From assembly GCA_030295235.1 (NCBI GenBank), contig AP026162.1, positions 1,612,001-1,676,000 of the forward strand: a stretch of 64,000 nucleotides of DNA. The letters are read 5' to 3'. Shown piece by piece: positions 50,593 through 62,100 of the stretch. The DNA is from Fistulifera solaris. Lineage: Eukaryota > Bacillariophyta > Bacillariophyceae > Naviculales > Stauroneidaceae. Position 1 is the stretch's first letter, and each line of letters starts with the position of its first letter. Under the pieces are notes generated by a model, which worked only from the letters and a program-made list of their open reading frames with translations, was not told the DNA's origin and ran no database searches. A program made the translations under genes and the position numbers.

Positions 50593-51078
50593 TCAGTCGT
50601 AGTCGTCATCATCGATAATTAGTTCAGCCTTTGCTGGTCGTTCACGTTGAATAGCATGTTCATCTACTTCCATTGCTTCTTGTAGAAAGCCATCAGGTTT
50701 TATCCGCTTGTTCTTTGCGATTGTAGGATGAGAGGTAGAGCTGTTACGTTTCGAAGTTTTCGCAGTCTTATACATTTGGTAAGGATTGGTGTCATCGACA
50801 TCGACCACGCTTTCAAAGATTCCGTCGAGTATCGAGGATTGATGTTCAGAGCCGTCCACCGCCGCTTTTAAATGTGCAAGCGTAACGAGTGTGCCGTCAG
50901 TCGGTTTTGCGCTTTTCACCAGATCATGGATGAAAAGCGCAGAGGCAGCCGAAACTAGCCTTACCACAGGTTCGCGAAGCTGTCCAACCTCTTCCTGGGC
51001 CTGCAGAACACCCTTTATCTTTGGTGGAGGAAAAAGATCACACCATGATTGCTTCGTTGTTGCAGATGATTGAGACAT
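50593..51078 (-). CDS. Histone-fold protein of the NF-YC/DRAP1/POLE4 type
   Basis: 161 residues from the ATG at 51078 (MSQSSATTK). Residues about 15-85 form a histone fold: FPPPKIKGVLQAQEEVGQLREP, PVVRLVSAASALFIHDLVK and LVTLAHLKAAV, matching the PxxRIKxIMxxDEDVG, xLxSxAxELFLxxLV and VTxxHLKxAV helices of this class. Members pair with an NF-YB-like partner in transcription (NF-Y, NC2), DNA polymerase epsilon or chromatin remodelling; which one cannot be decided here. The C-terminal half holds a basic signal (KNKRIKPDG) and an acidic end (LIIDDDDYD). An upstream extension to 51234 uses a non-ATG start and is not accepted. It is convergent with the plastid-protein gene. Confidence 0.72.
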   Translation of the reverse strand: MSQSSATTKQSWCDLFPPPKIKGVLQAQEEVGQLREPVVRLVSAASALFIHDLVKSAKPTDGTLVTLAHLKAAVDGSEHQSSILDGIFESVVDVDDTNPYQMYKTAKTSKRNSSTSHPTIAKNKRIKPDGFLQEAMEVDEHAIQRERPAKAELIIDDDDYD

Positions 51079-51977
51079 GGCTGTTGTCCTTATATTCAAG
51101 CATGGGTCTAAGTGGGTGTTGGTGACTTTATCATTAGCAACGTAACGAGTAACGACGCTGCTGCAAGCGTTCGAAATAAGCATAAAACAGGCACCATCAC
51201 CATGGTCTTCGTTGCTTGCTTCGTTGTCGCCCATGGTTTCGGAGCTTGGGTCTTAGATGTAAACCCGCGAACCCTGATAAGGTTAGTGGTTATAAGTATT
51301 TTACGCATTGACTCTAGATCCAACAGTATCCTGAAGTGTACATTAACTTCTAGTCTCCTTGTGGACGAAGCCTAAATTTTGATTCTCTTGTGTACTGACT
51401 ATAAAGTTTTGTGTGCCTATACTCTGGTACCGGAACAGGGCAGGATCTATGTGCAAAATTTCTGCCTGCATACGCTTCATAGGGCCGCTCGCGCCGGCAT
51501 AGCCAGTATTAAGCCCAAGCCAGTGTCGTCGATTGTAGATAGTACCAGGTAATCGATGATCGATGCGTATCACTTAGAAACGAGGTGTCCTAAATGTTTC
51601 TATTACTCCGAATTTGAAGTTTTTCCCTTAAGTATTTGGTTCCAACGGCAATCCTACTGAATGATGATAGACAAGTTACTGTGCAGGCGCAGCGCGCAAG
51701 CCGGCGTGGCTGCGTGGCACACCGAACACCGACCAAAACAGCGAAAAGAATAGCCGCACTGCGACAGCTTTTCAAAAGGTCGCGCTCTGGGTCGTTTCTA
51801 CAGTATTTTGAAGGAATGTTACAAGCAATTAAATGGTTTCATTGATTGTGGTAAAGCATCCGTCATTCCTCGTTTTAAATCAACGTTCAGTTCAAGTAGT
51901 GATATTGGGTTTTACCCGCCAACTAGGTTTTATCAGTTGAAGAAGAATAGCTTCAGAGTTCAGGCCCTTCGATCAAA
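51079..51977. other. 0.9-kb region without a supported gene
   Basis: Several 60-87-codon frames overlap on both strands; none has a domain, a targeting signal or plausible splice partners. The region should hold promoters for the divergent histone-fold and myosin genes. Confidence 0.45.
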
Positions 51978-54900
51978 ATGAGATCGCCATATTCTTCCAC
52001 TTTGGCGAAAAGCAAAAGCTCAACCCAACAAACTCCCCCACGAAGCAATTTCTCGACGCTCAATAACGAAACTTTGGGGACAACTCATGTTTGGGTGCGA
52101 ACAGATTTAATTGAAGCAATACACAGACACGGTCAGCTGCCGAAAGGATGGAGGCCACGAAAGAGGTTGCGAGACGAGCGCGATGCTTGGGGATGGTGTC
52201 GCGCCCGCGTAACATCAAACGAAAACAGACAAAGCATTGCTCCGAATAATAGCAGCAACGGTAACAGTGTGACTAGTCCTTTCGGTCAAGTCCAGCTGAG
52301 AAGAACGCAAAAATCACCACAATGGAAAACTATGGAAGTGCAGCCCAGAACTCTTTCAGTAACTCTTACTGTGGACGATCCAGAATTTGCTCCACCTGAA
52401 CTCGACAGGGTGTCGGTTTCTTTTGCTTACAATACCGGTGACAACTCGAAAGTCTGCCCTTCAAATACTTGGTGGCAACAAAATGAGACTCCACCCGAGG
52501 ACTTGACCAGCCTCGAACAACTACACGAGCCGGCTGTGGTATTTTGCTTGCAAACACGGTATCAAAATGATTGTATCTACACATATACGGGGAAAGTTCT
52601 TTTGGCGTTGAATCCATTCCGCGCGATCGAGACGCTCTACGGCCCTGATGTCATGGCCCAGTACTGGCAGAATGATTACTCCGGTCAAAGACCTCCTCCT
52701 CATATTTTCGCTATTGCTGAAGACGCTTATCGCTCTATGGTAAATGCTATGCAAATGGCGGATCGTTCACCAAATCAGTCCATTCTGGTATCGGGAGAGA
52801 GTGGAGCTGGAAAGACGGTGACAACAAAAATTATCATGAGGTATCTGGCGACGCTGTCAGAGCAATCGTCTCATCACTCTCGAGGCAACGCTGGGATCGA
52901 GTCGCAAGTGCTCCTTTCCAATCCGATTCTAGAGTCATTTGGTAACGCACGCACCGTGAGAAACGACAACTCTTCCCGCTTTGGAAAATTCATGGAGATT
53001 CTTTTTGAGCCCAGTGGATGTTTAACTTCGGCCAAGATCGAGACGTACCTTCTCGAGAAGGTTCGGTTAATATCTCAAGCACCTGGAGAGCGTAACTATC
53101 ACATCTTTTATGAGCTTCTTGCTGGGCTGTCACAAAACGAGCGTCGCTGCTTTCAGATTGGAAATAAGTCAGCCCGTGATTTCCGAATGACGTCGAATTC
53201 TGGGACGTACGACCGAAGAGATGGTGTCAGCGATCGAGCCAAATTTCAAGAATTGAAGCATGCACTTACTACTGTCGGATTTACCGCTATGGATCAAAGT
53301 GATCTGTTTTCTATTGCTTGTGCATTATTGCACGCGTCGAACTTGACCTTTTTGGAAATTGATGCTCATGAGGACTCAAGCGCCCTCGATCGACGGAACG
53401 CTTCTTTTCGAGCAGCAGTAGAGCTGTTGGGTGTAGATGAAAATACTCTTGATAGTGCGCTCTGTCGACACGAGATTCAAGCTCGAAACGAAAGATTGTA
53501 CAAGAATTTAGACACAGCTAGAGCTCAGAAGGCGTTGGAAGCGCTAATCAAGGCAACTTACGGTGCTTTGTTCAATCATATTGTACGCCGGATGAACACT
53601 TTTATAGCTGGAATGCCAGCCAACAGGGGTGCTTTCATTGGTGTTTTAGATATTTTTGGCTTTGAATCTTTCGAGGTTAACTCCTTCGAACAGCTTTGCA
53701 TCAACTATTGCAATGAGGCACTTCAACAGCAATTCAATCGGTTCGTTTTTAAGTTGGAACAGCAAGAGTATCAGAAAGAAGGGATTGAGTGGTCGTTTAT
53801 ATCGTTTCCTGACAATCAAGACATTCTCGACCTCATTGAAAAGAAGCATGGTGGAATTCTATCCATTCTCGATGAGCAAAGTCGACTGCCTCGCTGTACA
53901 GACTCGACTTTTGCTCAAGCTGTATACGAAAAATGCGATGGAAATGTACGTTTCGAGGCGACAAAGTCCCAGCAAGCGGTGTGCACTTTCTCGATCGATC
54001 ACTACGCAGGCTTAGTAGAATACGATACGATGAACTTTTTGGAGAAAAATAAGGACGAGTTGCCTAAAGAAACGACCGAGTTGCTTTGTACGTCTTCTCA
54101 CCCACTTCTGGCAACACTGGGTAGAGATCTGGAATCTGAATCAGACGAGCATTCATCTTCGTCCGTACCGAAAAGTAGGAGCAAAGTTCTTCAACGCTCA
54201 TCGAGCTCAATTCTACGAGAAAGCGTCGGGACACAATTTCGCGCTCAACTTCTTGCGTTAAGATCCCGCATTGAGTCCACTAATCCCCATTACGTTCGCT
54301 GTCTCAAACCAAATGACGATCTGGTGCCGCAGAACTTCAACCCTTTGGTTATAGCCGACCAGCTGAGATGCGCAGGTGTTCTGGAAGCTATTAGAGTTTC
54401 TCGTATTGGTTTCCCACATCGTTTCGCTCATGATCGATTCGTTCAACGGTATCGCTTACTAGCAAATCGGCAAGTGGGGAAAGCAAAGAGAAGAACGGGC
54501 ATTGACTGTGACGAGTTGGTCCAGACTTTGACGCCCCAGGTTCAGAGTGTCGTAGAAGAGGAAGGAAAAGAACAAAGTATTGACGTATTCTACGGCATAC
54601 AAATGGGTAAAACAAAAGTTTTTCTAAGACGGCGTGCGTTTGAAGCGCTTGAATACATGAGAGGAAGAAAACTCGAAAATGCGGCGGCAAGAATTCAATC
54701 TATGGCTCGAATGCATATAGCACGGATTGATTTCGAAGTTGCACGTTATGCAGCGATAATTATTCAAAGATTCGTTCGACAGATTGAGGCCTATCGAAGA
54801 GCACAAGTACTTCGGGTCGACAATGCTGTTCTAACAATGCAACGCGCGTGGCGATGCTACTCTGCCCGGCGAATACTTGTTGCTGGCCTCACGATCGCGT

Positions 54901-57020
54901 GGTGGGGCCAAAGTGCCTACAGAGGTGCGCTTGCACGGCAATACTGCGCTTACGTTTTCTTAGATAACAAAGTCTGCATGATCCAACGAGCCTGGAAAAG
55001 GCATTTATCCTCTCATGTATTTCGGAAGGTCCGTCGAGCAGTGATCTTTTTACAGAGTAGCCATAGGCGCAGATCGGCAAGAAAGGAGCTGATACGGCTT
55101 CGACAAGAAGCTCGAGATGTGAAGGCAGTCGCAGCAGAACGCGACAAATTTAGGCAAGAGTCTCTTAAGTTGAAAGAAGAACTTGAAAAGGCAAAGAAAG
55201 CTGTGGAGACACCCAAAGTTGTTTACAAGACCGTTCAGGCAAATCCAGCGCGTTCCGAAGAAGTAGAGAGGCTGAAGGCTGAGTTGCAGCGTTTGCGAAC
55301 AGAGCTTTCTGCAGTGAAAACAAGACAAACTTCTCCTCGAAATCAGGCTTCAGAATTAGCTCGCCTAAAAGAGGAACTTTCTCGCAGGGAGGAACAGCTT
55401 GATTTTCTCCGCCAAGAAGTAAGTTCACTACGTTCGCACGGAGATTCTTTTTCGATTCAGTCCTTCGTCATTGAAATTAATCCAAAAGATCGAATGAGTC
55501 CGCTACCCCTCACCTCTTCGAAAAGCCCCATGCATTCGCCTGATGTTAGCCTCCTTGATGAAGTCGGTGACAGTGACAATCAGGCTGTGTTTACAAGTCC
55601 ACTGCCGGTTAAGGATACACCGGCTCTTGACGTATTGTCTCCAAATGGATCCAACGGTACTGAACTGAGATATTTATTCAGTGCTATCAGACAGAGGAAC
55701 ACCAAACTCTTTGCTCAGATCCTTAAGCAGAGTAATGAACCTTGCGCTCTTGTTAACGAAATCGATCACCACGGGAGAAGTGCGATTCATATTGCAACCT
55801 TATGCAACGTTCCTGAAATCGTTGAGATCCTGCTTCAACAAGGAGCAGCAACAAACGTGCAGGACGTCGATGGAGAAACACCACTACACCTTGCTGGAAA
55901 TGCCTCGATGATCGAATTGCTACTAAAGAGAGGCAACGCTAATCCCAACATTCCTAACTTGGATGGAATTTGTTCGCTGCATCTGGCTGTCCAACGACGT
56001 GACATTCAGTCTGTTAAAACACTTTTGATGTTCAACGCCGATATGAACTCAGCCGACAATATTCGATGGTTCACCTCGCTCCACCTTATCGCCCTTTCGC
56101 CTCGAAGTGACGTGATGCCCAGCAAAGACGCCGACTTGGGATCTCGGATAGCTCAACTTTTAGCCACTAAACACGGGATCCATTCTCCGGATCTTGACTA
56201 TCAAGATCGTGAAGGGAATGCACCATTGCATTACGCGGTACAGCTTGAGAGTGAAGATGCATGCGGTGTCGTTTCAGTTTTCTTGGGCAAAGGTGCTAAC
56301 CCAAATATACGTAACGAACGTAACCAGAGTCCGCTACACTTGTTGTGTCACAATGAGGAACTCAGATCGTTGAACGTCTTTCACGAAATTTTGCACTCTA
56401 TGTTGTTTCACGGTGCTGATCCAAACCAGCAGTCCCTCACGGGGTGCACTCCTTTACATTTGAGTCTCTACCACAAAGATATAGAGAGTGCCGTACAACT
56501 CGTCGCTTGGGGAGCCGAGTTGCATTTACTTTGGAAAAAGGTAAGAGCAGTAGACAATGAGAGATTTCTGTGTTTCAGCCTTGAGCTCACGGGCTCTTTA
56601 TTACAATAATAGCCAAAGAGATGGAATTGTTTTTGGACGGACACCGGAGAGCAGGAGATTCTGGCTTTAGATATGCTCGAGGATGATCATTCGCTGCATC
56701 GTATTCTTTCGGCCATAAATCGACCTCAGAAGTGGGCGCCTACGCGTTCTTGGTGCATGCATTGCAGAGGCGCATTGGGGACGCACACGAGGGCGCTCCA
56801 CTGCCGCCACTGCAGTCGACTGGTTTGCGGCGACTGTTCTACTTCATGCCTTCCGTCGGAGTATTTTCCCAAAAGCTTTGGTGTCAGTGAACCATCGTGG
56901 GTATGTTCTCTATGTGAGAAGATCCTCAGGGGACGCAAAGAGGATATGAGTAATGAGACTCAACCAGCATCATCGTCGTACGGGGACGACGATGACCAAT
57001 TTTCCCCTGTTAAATTCTGA
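51978..57020 (+). CDS. Unconventional myosin with IQ, coiled-coil, ankyrin and FYVE-type domains
   Basis: Exons 51978-56540 and 56613-57020 (72-base intron, phase 0) give 1656 residues with no frame break. After a 170-residue N-terminal region the motor occupies about 190-890: P-loop GESGAGKT at 273-280, switch I NDNSSRFGK near 333, switch II DIFGFESF from 558, and the FRAQL/LRSRIESTNPHYVRCLKPN actin-binding region. Four to six IQ-like motifs (about 895-1030) bind calmodulin-type light chains. A coiled coil (about 1040-1160) suggests dimers. Ankyrin repeats (about 1230-1520, GETPLHLAGN, GNAPLHYAVQ, GCTPLHLSLY) and a C-terminal FYVE-type finger (CMHCRGALG, CRHCSRLVCGDC, CSLCEK) suggest membrane cargo binding. 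Heterokont myosins form lineage-specific classes; the exact class is not assigned. Confidence 0.92.
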
Positions 57021-57130
57021 ATAAAACCATTTCTGTATTAGTTTTTAATTAAAAGTTGGCGTTCTGAAAAGCTCTTATCTTGTAGCTATTGAGCCTGTCC
57101 GTTGACGATGTGTCTTACGTCTTACTAATG

Positions 57131-57205
57131 ACTAATGACTTAAATGCAGTCTGCTAAAATACGGACAACACTTTGGGTGTATAGTAAATATGGAAGGTAA
57201 TGATT
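57131..57205. repeat. Diverged copy of the 227-bp repeat start
   Basis: TGACTTAAATGCAGTC, then CTAAAATACGG and ACACTTTGGGTGTATAGTAAA reproduce pieces of the array unit at 32.9 kb (TGACTGAAATGCAGTC, ACACTTTG.ACTATAGTAAAATACGG) with one segment rearranged. Confidence 0.55.
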
Positions 57206-57344
57206 CATCAGTTTTATCGACGTTACGAGTCGATACCTGCATTGCAAATGCTGGCTCTAGTATTAAGACCGTAAGGAAACAAATGTATCTTGACGAGTTG
57301 GCGGAATGGATGAAGGTTATGTAGCAGTCTGGCTCGAAAGAAAA

Positions 57345-57373
57345 ATGATTCATGACTCAAGTGCAGTCGTGCA
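57345..57373. repeat. Diverged CATGACTGAAATGCAGTCG motif
   Basis: GATTCATGACTCAAGTGCAGTCGTG differs at a few positions from GATTCATGACTGAAATGCAGTCGCG of the tandem array. It lies 170 bases downstream of the previous copy. Confidence 0.5.
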
Positions 57374-57788
57374 CGCTTGTCTCCCTTCAAAAAAAAGTAA
57401 TCTACACTAACCGCTATACTCTTCCATGTTGGTGACGTGGCCCTCGCAACTCGATCCGTCGTTGGTTGAATCCCGTGATGCAAGCTGGTATCTTTGATTC
57501 ATGAGTTCGCATTTTACACTTTTTTCTATAGAAAATGAAGCGTTGCATCACGTTAGTGAATCCCGGATCCTGGTTGAAGTCGAAAGCCTGGATACCCTCG
57601 TGCTTTGCCGTGTCGCGTGGGCTGCACCTCGTTTTCGGTCGACGCCAAGCTCAACTTGAAAAAGATTCAACTTCTTTGGTCGGCTTATTTGCGACAAAGC
57701 GAAAAAGACACCTTGTATTGCAACTTCTTGTGCCTGAGGCGGTTTATCTTGATTATATTGGCTTGTTTATACGTCTAGCCGCAACAAC

Positions 57789-58967
57789 ATGAAGTTCGTT
57801 TTTGTCAACGCCGTCCTTCTGCTGGCGAATGCCCATGCGTTCACTTTTTCCAAACGCTTTGGTGTACGCTCCGTTGCTTTGCATTCTACGGTGACAGAGA
57901 AAACGGATGTAGCCACTGAAACGGCTACACCTCGAACGAAGGAGAAAAGAAAGGTTTTAACAGAACCGAATCTATGGGAATACAACTTTGGCTTACAAGA
58001 CCCCAAAATTCCGCTGCCGCATGGTCTTGTACAAGACGTCTCGCCACCCGAGACATTCAAAGTGACAGAGGAGCAAATCCGAACGCTCGAAGAAGACGGT
58101 GTCGTGCTTTTGAAAGGCGTATTTGACGAGGAATGGGTCGATTACATGAGAAAAGCAACCACTTATCAAACAGAAAATCCCCACTTCTGGGCTTTTGCCG
58201 GAACTGCCTCCAAACTGTATGACTATATTCAACGTAATGTTTGGCAAACAAACAGAGCGTTCGCCAACTTTTACTATCACTCAGCCATAGGGGATGTTCT
58301 GCGACAGTGTGGGAGAACGGACGAAATTCGTGTCTCCACTGATCTTCTCATGGTCAATCCGAACAAGGGCTTCAAGTGGCATCAAGATAACCAAAATGGA
58401 CCTATTACAACCGATGAAGGAATTCGGTTCTGGATTACCATGGACGAGACTCCGAAAGACTATGGTGCGCCAGTCTATTTAAAGCGATCACACTTCAACA
58501 CAGCTGTTGACCCTGAAGCTGTGTTCGTTGATATCAATCAGGAAGGTCTGGAAGAATACCGCGACCAACAGCTTGAATTCCGAACCATGCCGGGTGACAT
58601 GCTCATCTGGCACCCTCGAACGATTCACAAAATCGATGGTCCGGAAGATGGCATCTGGGAATCCTATCGACGCGTTCTGGGTGGAACTGTAGCCAAGGGC
58701 GGTACACTGTACCACGACAAGCGAGGAACCGGAGGTGTTCTTTCCGACCTCGGTAAGCACGGATTGGTGGACGGCGACAAATTAGATTCGCCTTTCTTCC
58801 CCATTATCTACCCTCGACCGAATAAGCATGAGATCGCCGAGCGCGATGCGGGGCGTGTGGGGCGAAACTTCAACGACATTGTATCGAAGGTGGGAGGCAT
58901 GATAACATCTACATCAACAAAGAAATTCGCTAGCTTCTTTGCCGTAATGGGCAGTAGGAGTAAATAA
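57789..58967 (+). CDS. Plastid-targeted phytanoyl-CoA dioxygenase-like protein
   Basis: 392 residues, no intron. The leader MKFVFVNAVLLLANAHAFTF is a signal peptide ending in the diatom plastid motif A-F, followed by a Ser/Thr/Lys transit region to about residue 55. The catalytic part belongs to the PhyH family of Fe(II)/2OG oxygenases: H198-Q-D200 in FKWHQDNQNG, a distal histidine at 275-280 in GDMLIWHPRTIHKIDG, and arginines 294-295 (YRRVLGG) placed to hold 2-oxoglutarate. Related plastid or bacterial proteins hydroxylate varied small substrates; the compound used here cannot be read from sequence. The C-terminal 40 residues are polar with no membrane span. It is convergent with the Arf GEF gene. 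Confidence 0.8.
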   Translation: MKFVFVNAVLLLANAHAFTFSKRFGVRSVALHSTVTEKTDVATETATPRTKEKRKVLTEPNLWEYNFGLQDPKIPLPHGLVQDVSPPETFKVTEEQIRTLEEDGVVLLKGVFDEEWVDYMRKATTYQTENPHFWAFAGTASKLYDYIQRNVWQTNRAFANFYYHSAIGDVLRQCGRTDEIRVSTDLLMVNPNKGFKWHQDNQNGPITTDEGIRFWITMDETPKDYGAPVYLKRSHFNTAVDPEAVFVDINQEGLEEYRDQQLEFRTMPGDMLIWHPRTIHKIDGPEDGIWESYRRVLGGTVAKGGTLYHDKRGTGGVLSDLGKHGLVDGDKLDSPFFPIIYPRPNKHEIAERDAGRVGRNFNDIVSKVGGMITSTSTKKFASFFAVMGSRSK

Positions 58968-59147
58968 GTCAAATTCATTCTCAGTTTCTTCTTGTCGCAA
59001 ACGCATTGTTTGACTGTCATTCTTGCCGGAATATACCCATAGACGGGGTACAGGCGATTTATATTCTATTAACATTTAAAGCCTCTTATCATATTATTTC
59101 TACCAATAAAAGGGGGTCTACAGTCTTACTAAGGAGCAGTTTAGCTT

Positions 59148-62100
59148 CTATGTGGCAGTCTGATCCGCTGCCGTCATCCATTGCTGCAAGGAATTTTCGT
59201 TAATGCCCATCCTAGTTGCTGCCTCTCGTGTAATTGTGCTGATATCGTTGGAAGATTTCGGATCCTGCAACAGAACGCCTGCTGCTGCTAATAGTGTGAT
59301 CGCATTTTGAAAATGCTCATTGAGAAGGTCGTTCATGGTCTTCTTCAGATGTTTGGAGATCGGCTGCCGCTCCTCCTCTACAAGCGGCTCATTCTTTTCG
59401 GTCAAGAAATCTTCGAGAACTAATAGCACCGACTTCCAAATAGGAGAAATGCTCGAGCCGGAATCAATAACGTCTCGAACGTGATGCCTCAATGGTTTGA
59501 ATATTAGTCCAATACACAGTTCGAATTCAATCATCAATTCATCGGAACTTGATTTCGCACCATTTCCAAATTGGAGCCTTGTAATGCAACGCCCCGCCAG
59601 AGGCACACAAATGTCAGTCAAGACTCCGCATATTTCCGACAGGGGGACGAGTCCGACTTGTCGATCAAGAATTAAGTTCGTTAACATTGATAAAGCGTGT
59701 TGCCTTACATTCTATGATAGAGGAGAGAGAGTCAGTAAGTATGAAAAAGTAATTGAGCGAGCAGAGACATACTCACCGAATCAGACGATTTTTCGCACGT
59801 ATCGGCTAGGATTTCGACAACTTTCCGCCAGAAAGTGGCCAAAAACTGAGTGTTTTCGGGATTGTCCGTGGTTTCCACAGTTGCCATTTTCTTTTGTACA
59901 AAGTTGCAAAGGAGATCAAGAGTAGCGACACTCAGCTGAGTGTACCTTCGTTTTTCCCCAGTCCAAATAAGCGTTTCTAAGCTGCCAATGACAGACACGG
60001 GAACTTTATCGTCGAGCTCTTTGGTATTGAGGATCAAATGCGACGACCTGTAGCACTGAAGAGCTACGTCGTCTTCAGGGAGACCTGTCTCGCTAAGAGA
60101 AAGTGAAAGCCGTTTTAGCATAGACCCACGTGTAGCACACCAGTCAAAAAGGGCAATAACGCCTTCCCATCCATCATTCTTAAGGTTGACTAACTCCTCG
60201 ACTTGGGCTACGATACGCCACAATCCTTCGCCGATGTGCTTGTCGAGAGCACGGAGAGGAGAAGATGCGTGCTGTTCTTCGTTCACAGGGAGTAGATATT
60301 TCCAAGATGAAAGCACCTCATTAGCCAAATCGGCTCTTTTCACCGCATAAACACTTAACCTAATTAGACCAGTCACTCGTTTTTCAAGCCCTGGATCTAC
60401 CGGTATTTTGGTTGAGACTGATTCGCCGGTAGGACTGACCAAAATACTTGTCAATCTTCCTAAATAGTGGTCCTGCAAAGTATCTTTCCACAACTCTCCC
60501 AAACGATCTTTATTTTTCAGAGCGATTTCGCAAAGTATAACTTCAGCCAAAGCTTCAGATGCCGGGGAAACAGGCACGTTATGAAGCAGTGGAGCCAAAG
60601 TAGACATATTGCTTGATGTGTCACTAACAGAGCGCTCTAGTCGATCCCCTCTCTTGGGGATATCAGGCACATGATCATACGCCGTTTGCGATGGCTGTGC
60701 TACCATCGCCATCAAGGACTTCAAAAGAATTGTAATGCCCGCATAATCCATGAACCTGCTGTCGCTCACAAGCGATTCAAACGAACAACTTTGACGCAAT
60801 CTCTCTCGCACAAGTGACCTAGGCGACAATTGATATTGTCGGGTTTCGTCAACGCGTTCAAGGCCGGTTACCGGCATATTCAATTTCTGACTCATGTTTA
60901 AGCTTTCGCGAATCAGCAAATTTTGAAATGCAGCACCTGGCGTTGTTTGCGACAAGTCATCGCTTTGGGAAACCGGTTCTGTACATGAATCTGCTTCGGT
61001 GTCGCTCGCTCCACTATCATTCCATACCACAAGCTCATTTTTCCCGTGACTATCGATATGACGGGAGAACCCGATAGGATCAACGCCTGAGTAATCTTCT
61101 TCGTGCTTAGGATCGTCTGAGCCAAACAGTGCTCTACCAAATGCTCCTAAAACAGATCCATAAGACGTCCTGTTTTTCATCTTGCTTGCATTGGCATCAT
61201 ACTCCATGTCACCCTTTATGACGCGTATATTCCATTCCCTACGAGCTTCGTCTGTCAACAGGTCGGAGTCAGATTCATGAAACAAGCTCCCAACATTACT
61301 CGAGCTGCTTCGAGCTAACACTTTCAGATCTCTCAATTCAAACAATATAGCCCACACGTGCTTCCAGCACTCTTCGTCTAAGTCTTCTCCGGCTGAAACA
61401 GCAATTTTAAAAGCTACAATGATGGCACTTTGTTTTTCAATGGAGTTGGACAGCGCCCATGCTCGTTCAACTGCATTTTCTGTGTAGTCATTTATTAATC
61501 CTGTGTAGTAGCATACAGAAATGAAAGCCTTTCGAAAAATATCAAGCCTTCCAATCTGCCGAATTCCATTCAACATTTCCACAGACATGTCCATGGCCAA
61601 ACGGGCCCCTTGAATGCCCATCATTGCGCCATGTGCAGCATTCTGTGGAAACGACCTTCCATTGCTTCCACCAGACGACCTGCGGTTTTGTGTGATTGCG
61701 GTCGATCCGTCTCCATACGGTGACGCACCAGCACTCCATAGCCCACCGATGGCTGATAGAATAGGCTTCCACGCTTGCTCCAAGACCAGCTCGCTCAAAT
61801 CTTCCACATCGTGTCGACTGGGATGAAAACAGTCACTATCGGAGGTCACTTCATTTGATCGACGCAGCACATCTTTCCAGCGCTCCACGGTCATTGCCCC
61901 ATCTGCCCCCTCCCCTTCTGTTCGGATTTCTTCTTCTCTAATACTATCGTAGATACCAACCAGAAACTCACGAGGAAATTCCTTCCCTTCTTCTGTGATG
62001 TCGCGACCGTAGTCAGTATTATTCTTAACAAAGTCATCAACTGACATTTTCCTATCTTCCCGAATGTTCGTATTATGTTGATCGGTGTTAAGCATGATGA

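Larger units (their letters stand above)
57021..57788. other. Intergenic region with two dispersed-repeat copies
   Basis: Two fragments of the 227-bp repeat family lie here (see separate entries). The 85-codon frame at 57535-57792 runs directly into the next gene's start in another frame and has no feature. Otherwise nothing is seen. Confidence 0.45.

Noticed and set aside
57535-57792. 85-codon frame as a small gene
   Set aside because: It overlaps the ATG of the PhyH-like gene in another frame, has no motif, and lies in its promoter.
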